A DNA stretch of 64,000 nucleotides from Cinnamomum chago (taxonomy: Eukaryota > Streptophyta > Magnoliopsida > Laurales > Lauraceae). This document shows, piece after piece, positions 1 through 11,912 of the stretch (position 1 is its first letter; each line of letters opens with the position of its first letter). The DNA is taken from the NCBI GenBank assembly GCA_038049695.1, contig CP142453.1, positions 18,356,001 through 18,420,000 on the forward strand, written 5' to 3'. The position numbers were made by a program, and so were the translations under genes. The notes under the pieces are model-generated. The model was not told the DNA's origin. It saw only the letters and a list, made by a program, of their open reading frames with translations, and made no database searches.

Positions 1-947
1 TAACTTTAGCAGCCTTTAGATTCAATTGAGAAGTGTCACAGCACTTAGAACTACCTAAAAGGCACATACAAATTTATATGATATAGCAGAGGAAGTAAGG
101 AAAAGTTTTCATAATACAATTGTTGGGAAAAGTTATGATAATACAGTTTTATCTCAATTTTATAGACGAGTCATTGCCTCCCACCATAGATCAAAAACAC
201 AAGAGCAGCAGAGATTGAAAATACTTCAAAGAAGAATTTAGCTGGTTTCAACTTGCTCCAACATATAAACCTAAATACTAAACTGATACGGCATCCAAAT
301 AACATGATTTCATAGTACAATTAGCCAATGTGGAAACAAAAAAAAAAAAAAGCATAAAGAAGAATCTTTCACTTGGAACTAATGATATTGACAGAGAGTA
401 GTATCCTCCGATCCTAACTAGATAATGTACAACTCCATTGATTGTCAAATATACAGGTCTAAGATTATCAATGGGAAGGCTTCTTTCTTGAAAATAAACA
501 TTACATGCAGATTCCAGTATCAGCTTTTGCATGGCTGTTAGTAGGGGAACTGCTACTAAACACATACCTGGTGATGATATATCTCTGCCCAGAACAACAT
601 AAGTAAAGGTGTATTTTGATAATAAAAAAAAAAACAGAAGGCCTGGAAGATCTAGAAGAGCCATTTCAAGAACCTGTATCGAATCGATCCATGTGTCTCA
701 AAATTACACACTTTGACAGAATTAAAATGGCCACTGGAACTACAGATACAAATTAGTTGCGCTTGAAAGAAAGAAACAGAGAGTTCAGTTCTAGCTACAA
801 TTATCTCTCTGATCTATGGATATAGATGATATCAAGAAATAGATAAACCAATGATTCTATTGACCGGACAAAACAAAAGGACTAATCCCAATTTGCATTA
901 TCTATTAAGGCTTCACCCAGTACACAGGCTCTTTTGTATTTCATATT

Positions 948-987
<40 letters not shown>

Positions 988-2436
988 CTGTTGTGTCGCT
1001 TCAGGCAACACATAAACACAAGGTGTCTCTTTGTTTTAAATAAATGTAGTTTACTTAGCATGTGTTTACCTCCCAAACAGCAAGTAAACATGAATGAACA
1101 CTTAACAAATCTATTCTACTTGGCATTGTCTCTTTAAATTGATTGATCGTTCATAGCTAATAAACAATACCCTAGTTTCCCACGGCCAACGTTCCAAACC
1201 CCACTCACATGGCATGTTTACTCTACTACAAGAGGCAGCAAAGAGGAAGTTCGTCGACCAAAAGAGTCCCTTGTCGTCATTCTGCTCTCACGTTAACCAT
1301 ATACAGGTGCCCAATGTGACCCAAAAAAACGAAAAGAAAGCTGAACCGTCTATTCAGATGTTACATGCAGCCATGCAAAGACTTAGATTTGTTCGTGCAA
1401 CAAAAAGATTATGCGCTCCTTGGATTCCTATTTTTTTCACAGTAAAGAGGAATTGTGTATTTCTACCTTTTACATATGAATCCATAATCCTCTTTGTCAA
1501 GAATTGTTAGTTCTTTAATTCCTTTTCCACAGGGAAACTGTGTTGCATTGAACAATAGAGAAGTATCCTAATAAAAAACCCGAACAATTTTCCTCCGTGC
1601 CGTGCTACAAAATACTCTCATTGCAAACAATTTTCCTCCACTCTGTACCGTACCCTAACAATTCATGTATGATTCTAGTGAATCAAAGGGAGAGAGAGCA
1701 TTGGAGCTAAAAGAATAATGCATGCCAGTTCAAGCTATCTTAGCAGCTTCTTTGAAGAAGGAAAAGGTGTCCAAATCCTAGGAATTTTTCATGCCGGATG
1801 CCGGCTTTTCATTTAGCCCGTCTATGGGCAATTTTTGTCTTTTGCTTATCCTCTTTTTGAAGATTAGTTGTGTACTATTTTGGGTTATACCCACTTTTGA
1901 ATACAGCCCAAATTACTATATTCTTGTGCGTCCTTCGCTCACCATATTGCGAGGGACAAATTTAACGGGGCCCACTTAGGGACCCACTGATCATAAGACT
2001 TGTGGGGGATGAGAAGAGACACATTGTATGAGACCATATATTAAATTTGGGGTCAATCACATCCCTCTAATCCCTTCATCCGTGGCCTACAAATTTAATG
2101 AGTTCATATTAAAGGAAAAAAAAAATTTGATCATCGATACAACAGTCCAATTCATTTGAATAGGTGAAAATTCAATCGGTGTAGTGTATTTTAAGGGGTT
2201 CCATGTGTGTGAATGGTTTGAATGTGTTACATAGTCAACCCTACTATGTTATCCCTACCAAAACATAGTGATGGATGGATGAACATGAATATTTCCATAT
2301 ATATATATATATATGAGAGATAAAGGTGGGGCCCCTCACATTTAAATTGTTGACATTGGATATGGATATGAGAACCCTCACCTTATCTTTCTAGCAAGGT
2401 GAGAGATGCTCTCATAGGAGCACCTCTATATATGAG
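1..2436. other. intergenic, no gene assigned
   Basis: I see no supportable gene here. ORFs at 278-664 (-), 1214-1510 (+) and 1791-1979 (+) lack recognisable domains and start or stop in low-complexity sequence. A long poly-T tract lies at about 950-987. The stretch 1930-2110 (cccttcatccgtggcctac) resembles 21,400-21,560, so part of it is an old dispersed repeat. Confidence 0.5.
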
Positions 2437-2438
2437 AA

Positions 2439-2650
2439 GGGCTCTCTTAAGCTGAAGCTAAACTTTACTTTATCCTAAGCTGGAATAGTGCTAGTCTCAC
2501 TAATCGAAGTCGATTATATATATTTTTTGCATGATGGAACTGGAAAATCTAGTTCTGATTGGATTTATCATGATTTGGGAGACGATAATCATGCAAAAAA
2601 TAATAATAATCAAATTTAATTTGTGGGACCAGCACTGTTTCAGTTGGCCC

Positions 2651-2651
<1 letters not shown>
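2439..2651. mobile_element. inverted-repeat MITE, copy 1
   Basis: This is a fold-back element. The left arm (gctctcttaagctgaagc..., then taatcgaagtcgattatat) pairs with a right arm (taataatcaaatttaatttgtgggaccagcac). It lies next to a TA dinucleotide run and its closest relative is the copy at 2961-3200. Sequence at 2880-2940 repeats an inverted version of the outer arm, so this copy may be composite and extend to about 2940. No coding capacity. Confidence 0.6.

Positions 2652-2677
<26 letters not shown>
2652..2677. repeat. (TA)n microsatellite
   Basis: An uninterrupted TA run. Similar runs sit at about 2297-2314, 2939-2960 and 3203-3225, each at a MITE boundary, which suggests preferred insertion into TA repeats or TA-expanded target duplications. 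Confidence 0.8.
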
Positions 2678-2686
<9 letters not shown>

Positions 2687-2960
2687 CCCCCTCTTCTTTG
2701 CAAAAAAATCAGTCTCAAACGTGGTTTCTATCATCTCCATTTGGACTTCAAAAGTTTAATGGTCAACAATCCATTCGGATCGGTCTAGTAAATTCGGATT
2801 TGATCAAAAGTTGGTGGACATGTACAATTTAGGGGGTCGTGTGTTTGGTCAATTTGGATAGACCAAGGGTGGGCCCCACAAGCGTGAGCTTACAGAATCT
2901 TATCATAAGCTTTAGCTTAACTTAGAAGAGCATTGCTCATATATATATATATATATATAT

Positions 2961-3200
2961 CAGGGCTCTATTAAGCTGAAGTTTGGCTTATCCTAAGCTG
3001 GAATAATGTTGTTCCCATAAATTAAAGTTGATTATATCTAATTTTTGCATGATTGAATTAGAAAATTCAATTCTGATTGAATTTATATTGATCTTGGAGA
3101 CAATCATCATGCAAAAAACAACAATAATCGACTTTAATTTATGGGACCAGCACTATTTCAGCTTAGGATAAGTTAAGCTTCTGCTTAGGAGAGCCGGCCC
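2961..3200. mobile_element. inverted-repeat MITE, copy 2
   Basis: The best preserved fold-back copy. The left arm starts cagggctctattaagctgaag and contains taagctggaataatgttg and cataaattaaagttgatta. The right arm carries taatcgactttaatttatg, cagcttaggataag and ends cttaggagagccggcc. The arms pair over roughly 110 bases with a short loop near 3060-3100. It is flanked on both sides by TA runs. No ORF. Confidence 0.7.
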
Positions 3201-3231
<31 letters not shown>

Positions 3232-3702
3232 GGGTTTCGATATTTCAAAGGACTCATGGTTGGATGGAGAAACTCAGTGCCCCATTTGATAAGAGGAAAT
3301 TTGCTTTGCATGAACGACTAAGATTGAAAATACTACACTGCATGTACCACAAAATTCCATAGGAGAAAATCCTCGATATCATTTATACTATTTTTAATAA
3401 ATAAAAGGCCCAAACTTTACTGATTGAAACCATAGAATTATTTTTTTGGTAGAATGCCATAGAATTATTAAGAAGGAGATCTAACCACCCAAATGAAGGA
3501 ACAAAATATAAAATATAAATAGAAAAGAAGTGGAGGACACCTTGACCTTACATACAAATTTCACACAACCATGTGGGCTCGGGCCCTTGAGCTCGTTTGC
3601 TGACTATGCATCAACAATCCTTATTAATATCTTAATAAACTGGAGCATATTGAATAAAATACGATATCACCTATATTTAATTAAACACCATGCATACCAT
3701 TA

Positions 3703-3711
3703 TAAAATGTT
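3703..3711 (+). repeat. MULE target-site duplication, left
   Basis: The 9-mer taaaatgtt immediately precedes the left terminal inverted repeat. The identical 9-mer follows the right terminus at 20233-20241. Nine-base duplications are diagnostic of Mutator-superfamily insertion. Confidence 0.93.
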
Positions 3712-3840
3712 GGGATTTTTACGAGAAAAGTGTTCCTGTATATGTATTTCCCGATTTTAAACAAATATACACAGAAAGACCGAAATTGGTGTTCGTATAT
3801 GTTTTTTGGACACTTTTACCCCCACATGCATGGAACGACT
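3712..3840 (+). repeat. MULE left terminal inverted repeat
   Basis: The first 21 bases (gggatttttacgagaaaagtg) match the right terminus exactly in inverse orientation. Further blocks (ttggtgttcgta, ggacacttttaccccca) also match with substitutions and small indels. The inner limit is approximate. In Mutator elements the TIR holds the promoter, and CT-rich sequence resembling a leader follows here (3860-4020). Confidence 0.85.
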
Positions 3841-6800
3841 TCTCCATGGTTATTATCCATTTCCCGCCAAACTCCTCCCGTCTATTCCCTTCTTTCTCCA
3901 TCTCTGTCTCTGCTTGCATTCTCCCTCCCTTCTCTCCCTTCGCTCTCGGCTGCTGTCGTTTCCACTAGGTTGACTGCTCTCTTTTTCCCCCTTCTTCTCC
4001 GGCCTCGCCCTTCACCGCCAGACACATGCAATCAACGGCGAGGTTTCAAAGGGCAGCAACATCATATGAATAAGAGGAGTGCACAGACGATGCATTGGTG
4101 ATGATCAGGTTATGTAATCTATCTTTTGTATGCCATCTCCTATTATTCTATCCAGCATCCCATCTCCATCTGCTCCCATTCGGTTGTCTAGTGGTGGAGA
4201 AAAATATAAGTGGGTGCAATGAAAAAGCCACCGAATGTCAAGTAGATGCATGCACAGAAAGCTAGTCTTGTGGGAGCTAATTGGGTTCCTTTGATTCTAT
4301 TTTATTTTTCTAGTGTTTGGCAGCTGGCGATGCTCTGTCGTTGCCGTTGTCGGAGTTGACGGAGAAAATCTTCTATATGAAAGAGGGTTTTTCTAGGCAA
4401 TAAAGGTGAGAACCTACAAGACATATCCATTGTGGGTTTATCAACAAATCTAGACTGCTGAGTTTTGTCAGTACTCTCTTTTGTTCTTGTTGCTCACAAA
4501 GTGTTTGAACAAATGTGTTATTGAGTTCTGTCAGTTAGTTCTATCTTGTTCTTGTTCCTTGTGTGTTCTGTTTTGAGCTAAAATCTGTGGGTGAGAATTA
4601 TCTTGTTTTATGGCCATTCTTATTAGAACTCTACCCGCATTGAATGTTTCATTTGTTTATATTAAATGAAAAGCTTGATAACTGTATTGTGCAAAACTAT
4701 AGTCTGCAGGCCCATATGGCTTTTTAGGATGTTTCATTAAGCGTGACGAGCCTTCCACACTGCAAGGGAAAAGAACTCTAAATTTAGTCTTGCAAACTTG
4801 ATGCCTCAAATATCAAACCGAATCTGCCAAGTGTTCATTCAACCTGTATACATGGTACCCATTTTAGCATAAGTCCCAGTTAAGTAATTTGTTGTTTGGG
4901 TCCTTGCCCTGCATATTAGTTGTTTGCGTGATTTTCCGTTCTTTCTCTGCATGGGCTTTAATCGAATTCGAAATACCCAATAGAAATATAGTCGTCCCCT
5001 GTTTTTTTGTCTCATTTCCCTGGTATTGACATCTCAATTGTAGGCACTCAATACGTTGTGTGTTTTGAAAACATCGGTGGTTAATATGCTAAAACCAGAT
5101 GTCAAACTACTTAGCTTAGGTCAGTTTTTGTTTGCATTCAACTATGTGCTCATTACGCCTTGCCGATCATCAAGTAAGTTTGGTCAACCTTCGTGTAGCA
5201 CTTGTGACACAGTAGTACAACCCGAAATGTCATTTGGAATGTCTCCCACTTATAATATCGTCTATACATATTCCGTCACGAAAATCGACGTCCCACTAAA
5301 AATATTTATTGGTTGATTTACCTATTTGGATATAGGCCTTGATTTGAACATCTTAACAGTTTATCTGGTAGTATCAATTTCCCATGTTTAGTTTGTTTAA
5401 TACGACTGTATTGGGTCTGGAATGCATCCCTGCCTTTCTATGCGATAAATAATTTCGTCCTAATGTTATATACTAAGTTTCTCTGCACCGTTGATTGATA
5501 TTAATTTTAGTTTGCATTGCTTTTCTTTATTTTGAAACCGATAAAGATATGGTTCATATTCCATACTAGTTTGTTGTTTTCTGTTAGGCTCCTTCTTGGA
5601 ATGAGACTACGTACGAGAACGAGTAATTAAGACCCGAATAGGAATGTTTAAGTCAGACGAGTATATCATGATTGCTTTGTTGAGCTGCTAAAATGTTAGT
5701 GAATTCCTATGTGGTTCCATCGTAGCTTACTTGACAGATGCAGCAACAACCATAAGAAACTTCCTTGAAGTGGGCTATGGATTTTAGCCTTGTGGTCTAC
5801 TATATAAGATATCGTCTCATCGATAAAATTAAGATAGATCTAGATAATGTAACCATATCCAATTCTTATAGATTTTTACATCCTTTAAAGTTTGGATACG
5901 AAGTGTTTGATAGATGTTGATTTCTATCTACAATGGATGGGAAGGGGTAAGAAGCCGTCAATTGTATCTATCGATCGAGCTTTATAGATTTGATTGGTGA
6001 GCAAACAAGGTCTAAGTCCGAATCCCATCCCATCCCCCCCCCCCCCCCCCCCCAAAAAAAATAAAAAATAAAAAAAGAAACAAAAGAAAAGAAAAAAAAC
6101 AAAAACAGTCGTCTATATCAATTATTGGTTCCTCCCCTAATCCAGTGACATTCGTTTTTTATCAGCGAGTTAATATTGCCACCTATTGCCTAGTTAGTAA
6201 TATGAGTATTCATGGTTTTGGGGTAACATATAAGTTACAAAAAGACGTCAAGAGTGCAGGATCAAACGAAAAAGAACAAAATACCAATAAATAATGATCG
6301 ATGGTCCGATTGTCATGCTAAATGAAGTTGAAATGGAAACCCGTGTGAAGTTTGTCATTCTTTCCCATTGTTTATGCGGCTGGTTCTACATTTATGGGCG
6401 CTTTCTTCCATGGTGCATAGAATTCGTGCATAACTTATAAATTACCGAAACAATATCGTCATTAGAAATTACCCAAACTAAAGTAAATTGGCTTAAACCG
6501 TGCTTCCCCCTCATCTTTTATACATCTCAATATAAAGCACCAGCATCTTTCCTTTTATAGACACCAAAATTGGATGACATAGATAGAAATTATGGTTACG
6601 ATATCGTTATCAAATAATAATTTTCTTTGCAATTCTACACAGTTATATAAGATCTGACATGGAAATTAAGCTATTGGGGGGGTCTTGTTTGTGAATTAGA
6701 GACCATTGTTTTGTTTTTTTGGGTGATGAACTGACGAGTAGGGTCTGTAAAAATTTGAAAAAGGACGTTTGGGATTTTGTTACATGCTTATGAAAACTTG

Positions 6801-7235
6801 AAAGATGCATCTAACAAGATATATAGTACATTTAATGATGGGGATAAGAAATATAAAGTCCCTATGTTTGGTTTTCATGAATGTGTGGACGACTTAGCCG
6901 TACGATGCCTACTACCTATGGATAGGCTTGGTGATGGGCCTACTCTGGTAGTAGTCTATTGAGGAAGAGCAGCTACCAAGATGTTGCTATATAACCTGAA
7001 AATGAGCTGGTATGCCTTCGCACAGACTCATGCTGACTATCCTTGATGTTTTCATCCAACCGGGTTGTAGTGTAGTTTCTGTTTGTTTTGCTGTTTCATG
7101 GAGCCTTTCATAAGATTGTGTTATGTTGTGGATTACTGTGGATTTTTCATAACTGTCTTGGGTCTTAATTCCCTTTCCGTTTAAATTTATATTTTTTTTA
7201 TTTGGGCATTGCACTAAACAATTGTCATTATATTT
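3841..7235. other. MULE left subterminal region
   Basis: Noncoding by my reading. The part 5,450-5,800 is clearly related to 8,040-8,420 (ttctttattttga, then gggctatggattttagcc versus gggctgtggacttcgcct), so the left arm contains a duplicated segment. A 16-base C run lies at about 6,037-6,053, followed by an A-rich stretch. The palindrome ttacgatatcgttat is at 6596-6610. A 61-codon ORF at 6777-6962 is unassigned; it could be a captured host fragment. Confidence 0.5.
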
Positions 7236-7261
7236 TATGAGACGGATTTAACTACAGATGC

Positions 7262-7465
7262 ACCAAAACACCCATTCCGGTGTTCGTATACGGAATCCAC
7301 ACACCTCCTCCTATCCCTGTTTGAACAGTCAGCGTTCTTGTCTCTATCACCCACCCTTGAATCCACCGAAACACCCATTCCGGTGTTTGTATACGGATTT
7401 CACACCACTCCTCCCATCCCTATTCGAACGATCAGCGTTCTTGTCTCTATCACCCACCCTTGAAT
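7262..7465 (+). repeat. 102-bp tandem duplication inside the MULE
   Basis: Two adjacent copies, 7262-7362 and 7363-7465. Both contain aacacccattccggtgtt, gtatacgga and cagcgttcttgtctctatca. The core ggtgttcgtatacgga resembles the TIR block at 3791-3810, so this looks like a duplicated subterminal piece. Confidence 0.8.
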
Positions 7466-7469
7466 CCAC

Positions 7470-7967
7470 CGTCGCCATATTCCATTTAGATGTTCATCTC
7501 CCGTTTGCTTCCCTCTTTTCCTCTCTATTTGCTTTCTTTCCCTCACTCCTCTCTCCTGCCCTCTCACTCTCTGCGTGCCTTCTCCCCTCCCTCCTCTCTC
7601 ATTTCGTCTCGCCCGCCCTGCCCGACATGATTCAAGTCTGCTCTCTGCTTCCCTCTTCCTCTCCGTCTTCATCCAATCATTCAGTTTGGATCTATCATCT
7701 CTCACCGGCTACCATCGATGCTCCCTCCTCATGCATCCTTTAAAGAAAAATGGCCCCTACGATTTGCGTGGTTCCGCTTTCCAACTCAGGTGATAAATTG
7801 CTCAACCTATCTGTTTTTGCTTTATCATTATCATGGTAGTGGCCTTGATTGCGTTCTGTGGTTTTGTGTCTAATTTGGATTTCTAACAATCGATTTATGG
7901 CCTTGTGATCATCCAGGGCGAGATCTCCTGGATGCGGGCCTCGAGCTCGTCATACATACAGTTTCAG
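7470..7967 (+). other. putative leader exons of the MuDR-N gene
   Basis: CT-rich sequence (7490-7680) runs into a good donor at 7789/7790 (caactcag|gtgata). A short exon 7917-7967 follows, bounded by an acceptor (catccag) and a donor (tttcag|gtatgc). No long ORF links them to the coding exon at 10338, so they are best read as 5' UTR exons of the + strand gene. This is inference from splice signals only. Confidence 0.35.
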
Positions 7968-8554
7968 GTATGCATTAATTTTCCCCTGTTCTGTTTTTGA
8001 ACATGATTGCACCTGGTTTGATTTATCTCCTTCCCTTTCTATGCGATTATAAGTTGTCCATATTATAAGCTAAATACTGTAATAACATTTTGCCAGGCAT
8101 TGCTGTTCTTTATTTTGAGGATTAATAGCATATGAAATTCAGTGGTAACCGATTTTTATGCGTGGTCTTGCTCTTTCTTTGGATGATGTTACGCATGAGA
8201 ATATTTATTCCCAATTTTGAATGGAATGTTTTGAGATAGATGATTATAGTCTGCATTTTTTTTGTTAGTTAAAATGATAGTGAATCTCTGCAATCTCGTT
8301 GAGATTGATTGATTTATTTCACTACCTACTGATTTATTTTCACTACTTTCACGACATGCGCACCAATGAGCATGGGAGATTTTAAAATGGGCTGTGGACT
8401 TCGCCTTTGTGGTGTAATATATATTCCACAGTCCAACAGAGAAGGGAGCTGTATATACCCAATTCCAAAAACAACTAGTAGAGGAATTCTGTGTAAATGC
8501 ATAATGACTCATTGAATGAATGACAATGGGAATGAAAACGATGGTACTATGGAT

Positions 8555-9840
8555 CGACCCTCCCAAAATCAATGAATCCGTGGTCCCTAAGCACTCTTTA
8601 GGGATCTCAAATTTGTTGGACACCAAGTTATTGTAAAGAAAATAAACAGTGCAATAGCGAATTAGTTTTCATAATAAAATTTATTTCCATCGAAACTACC
8701 AAAATTGTAGGAAACTGTGATTCCTTCACATAGCTGATCCACCTCATTTTGGAGTCCCCCCTCTTTTGCTGTACTCCACCGAATATATAAGTATAACCAA
8801 ATTATAATATTTTTAGTCCCTCCTCTTTTGTTGTAGGCCACCGAATATGTAAGTATAACCAAATTTTCATGAGAAACAATTTTCGTTATCGGTAATTTCT
8901 CAATAATCAAAATCGAGTGACTCTGTGAGTCCTCCTCACTAACTATGTTTCTCAAATTATAGCCATCTCTATTACGTTGTCGGACACCCAATTGATATAA
9001 AAAAATAAAAAAATTCCTATATCGATTACGTTACCATAAGGGAAATTCGTATATATGGAAATTTCATACCCAAATGAAATCAAACGGTGATTCCTTCACA
9101 TAGCTGATCCATCTCATTATGGATTCCATCCTCTTCTGTTATAGAATTCCAAAGATAGAAGTAGAACCAAACACTTTCATTGTCAAAAAATTTGCCATTT
9201 GGTAAATTCTCACTAATACAAATAAACTGTTTCCGTGTGTCCTCCTCACTATCTATGCATCTCAGATTAAAGCGATGTCGATATTACGTCGTTGGACACC
9301 AAATAGATATAAAGAAAATAAAAATTATTGTAACGATTTCGTTATCAAGAGAACAAAAAATTTCATAGAGATTGAATTACCTACCCAAGTTATATGAAAT
9401 GGTGGTCCTTCACATAGCTAATCCACATCATTAAGGGGTCCCTCCTCTTCACTTCTAGGATGCGAAACCTAGAAGTATAACTTAAAATGGATATCCACAA
9501 AATTCGTTATGTGTTTGATTCTCAATAATCGAACTCAAGTGCGTCCGTGAGTCCTTCTCACTATCTACGTATCTTAGATCACAACCAGCAATATTACGTT
9601 GTTGGACACCAACTTGCAATGATAAAGAAATTTGAAAACTATTGTAGCGATTTCATGATCATACAATAAACAGAACTCTAGGGAAATTACTTACCCAAAT
9701 TGCATGAAATGGTGATTCCTTCACCTAGCTGAACCACCACATTATCGAGTCCCTCTTCGTGCTGCTGTACCAAAGTGATGCCCCTTGTTCCCAATTCTGG
9801 GGATCTCAATCCAGATTATCCACCTTACTGATTGGTTGTA
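8555..9840 (+). repeat. ~310-bp tandem repeat array
   Basis: The phrase ggtgattccttcacatagct recurs at 8717, 9087, 9402 and 9712, giving periods of 370, 315 and 310. The first unit is longer because about 60 bases (ccaccgaatatataagtata) are duplicated within it. Each unit also holds a ctcctcactatctatg block, a ttggacaccaa block and an aacgatttcgtta-like block. Partial units flank the array (from 8555, and after 9712 up to about 9840). No coding potential is evident. Confidence 0.85.
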
Positions 9841-9873
9841 CCCCAAATTTAGATGCTGTACATTAAAATTTTT

Positions 9874-9889
9874 ATAACGATATCGTTAT
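9874..9889. promoter_or_regulatory. 16-bp perfect palindrome, repeated motif
   Basis: ataacgatatcgttat is a perfect inverted repeat. The same 16-mer occurs at 14389-14404. Near-copies are at 6596-6610 (ttacgatatcgttat), 9331-9344 and 14244-14257 (taacgatttcgtta). All are inside the MULE. A protein-binding site is possible but untested. Confidence 0.5.
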
Positions 9890-10337
9890 GAAAGTTAGCT
9901 TTTTCCAATACATATAGCCCTCCGTCTCGTGAATATTTGATTCTGTAAAATGCCTGACTGTTGCTATGATATATATGTTGTTTAGATACGCGCTCTATCG
10001 CGTAAGGTGGATGTTGAATCCTCGTATATGCCCACGTCAGCACTGTTTTACAATTTAGACATATTCAATAGCTTTCGTTAAATGTTAGTTTTTATTGTTT
10101 TTGCTCTTTTCTTCCTTTTCAAGTTAACGGATTAAAACTCCTCTGTTTCAACTTCTGGTGCACCTATGCGCGATTCCGCGTTGCGCTTGCTGCTTTGATT
10201 GAGCTTTGTTGATGCGCAATTTAATATACCCAATTCATTTTGCACAATCATGGTTGGAACACACCTTTCCAATGTGTAGCCATAAGATAATTAAATGGCT
10301 AGCCGTTTCAGATTCAAGGCCATGTGCAAGCGGCAGG

Positions 10338-11912
10338 ATGTCTGATCGTGATTTACTTGTCATATTCCATTCCGGTGGGCAATTAGTATGGGATAATGGA
10401 AGTCCAGTTTATAATGGAGGTAGCCCCAAGATGGCCTTCCTGAAAAGGTCCCTAACGTATTCAGAATTGGTCCATCAAATATGTGACATCTACATTAAGA
10501 ACCTGCTTGGACACATCCCTGATATCCAATACCTTCATCAAAATGGTAAAGTATGCACTCTGGCTGCCATAAAAAACGACGACGATGTCGAGGTGATGTT
10601 AAGAGCATCTGCGGGTGATGGCAGTGCAGTTTACCTGTACATCCAGCCAAGCTCGGACCATGGAAACGATCATCAATGTAGTGAACAGAGGTATGGTTTG
10701 ATAAAACACGTTTGAAACAATAACATTTGTACTTGGCATCCTGAGTTTTTTGTCCATGCAGGTTGGGATACAACAAAGCTGTTCATCAGATTAGTCCTTC
10801 TTCGGTTCTTGGTAAAAGGTCAATGCTAAATAGGGAAGTTGTAAATCAATCATAAAATACTACATACTTACATGCTAATTCGTCCATTGCATTCTTTTGT
10901 CATGTAGGGATGCAACCGGACACGCCCTCCCCCGTCAAGAATCCGACAGGAGCATTCATTTGGTCGAGGATGCGAATTGGGATAACACACTACCCTCTCC
11001 TAAGTTTGTCATTTCATACTTCATACTGCTTATTGATACATGATTTTAAAAGTTACCATATTTTCTGCCCCCACTTGTTGATATGGAGAAATACCTCATT
11101 ATAGAGTATCCTTAGTGTTATGCTTTGTTTCTGACGATGAAGCTCATTGTTCATGCAGGGTTAACCCAACGAAGAAATTTTCATGCTTGGAATCAAATAC
11201 TAGGTCGGCCGTAAAAGATTATAATCTGCAGCAGTCATATCCGTCTGTAGACCTCGGACTCGATTTTGAATTGCCTTTTACACAAGGATGCTACACATGC
11301 ATAGGGGAAGAAAATCCATCGGCAGATATCGATGCTGGTCCGGATATCGACAGTGACAAACAGGATAATCTACTAGTGGTTGAAGAAGATCGATCCGCAG
11401 GGGAGGGGTCTCCAGCTACAGATCATCAGCAGGGTATTAGGATTGACCATGACAATCAAGATGAAGGTTTGCAAATGGACACACACAGTACCATGGAGGG
11501 AGGTTACACTGTAGGAGTCGAGGAAAGAACCCATGCAAACGGGATTGGGGAGTTGGGGATTGACGTTGACACTCTTGATTTTCTGCGCGTGGCCAGAGAC
11601 ATTTGTACAGAAGGTCATGCAGCCTTCGGACAAGGGTTCTCCCCTCATAATGAAGAGACACTGGATAACATACAGACACGAGCCCCATGCAATACTTTCC
11701 GAGAGACAACATCAAATGCCTCAGACGCTGGTAGAGTACCGTCAGACCGAATTGTAGTCGACACTGTTCAAAGGGAACCAGAACTGACCACTGCGGGTAA
11801 TCTGATGAACACCCTTCAGAGATGCATCACCCTTTCCAGCGACGGACGCATCAAATGTATGGGACGTCTTAGAATCTGCCATAAATGCATCTCTAAACTG
11901 GACTACCTCTGA
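10338..11912 (+). CDS. MuDR N-terminal (PB1-like) domain protein, MULE gene A, no transposase core
   Basis: I place the start at ATG 10338 (MSDRDLLVIFHSGGQL), just after a possible acceptor (cggcag). Exons I can support: 10338-10690, 10762-10811, 10908 to about 11007, and 11159-11912. The third junction is unresolved. The first exon (about 118 aa) reads as the N-terminal domain found at the start of MuDR transposases and related PMD proteins: a YNGGS motif, then a block ending in V.LYIQPSS. The last exon encodes a long acidic, low-complexity stretch rich in D, E and G (DIDAGPDIDSDKQDN) and ends at TGA 11910-11912. There is no DDE/RNase-H transposase domain and no SWIM finger, so it resembles a mudrA with its catalytic part deleted. 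It converges on, and at its 3' end overlaps, the opposite PMD gene. Domain assignment is by recognition only. Confidence 0.6.

Noticed and set aside
278..664. 128-codon - strand ORF near the window start
   Set aside because: It starts in an A/T-rich tract, is unlike any family I know, and has no supportable splice structure.
934..1137. ORFs across the poly-T/poly-A tract (long F or K runs)
   Set aside because: They exist only because homopolymers lack stop codons.
2500..2832. Several overlapping ORFs with IYIYIY runs
   Set aside because: They translate the TA microsatellite between MITE copies.
7258..7743. 161-codon Ser/Pro/Leu-rich ORF
   Set aside because: Composition follows from the CT-rich leader and a tandem duplication; no domain.
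8555..9840. CRISPR-like array
   Set aside because: Units are about 310 bases, adjacent and without spacers, and this is a plant nuclear genome.
11373..11715. - strand ORFs opposite gene A
   Set aside because: They lie beyond the PMD stop codon, have no domain, and are antisense shadows of the acidic exon.
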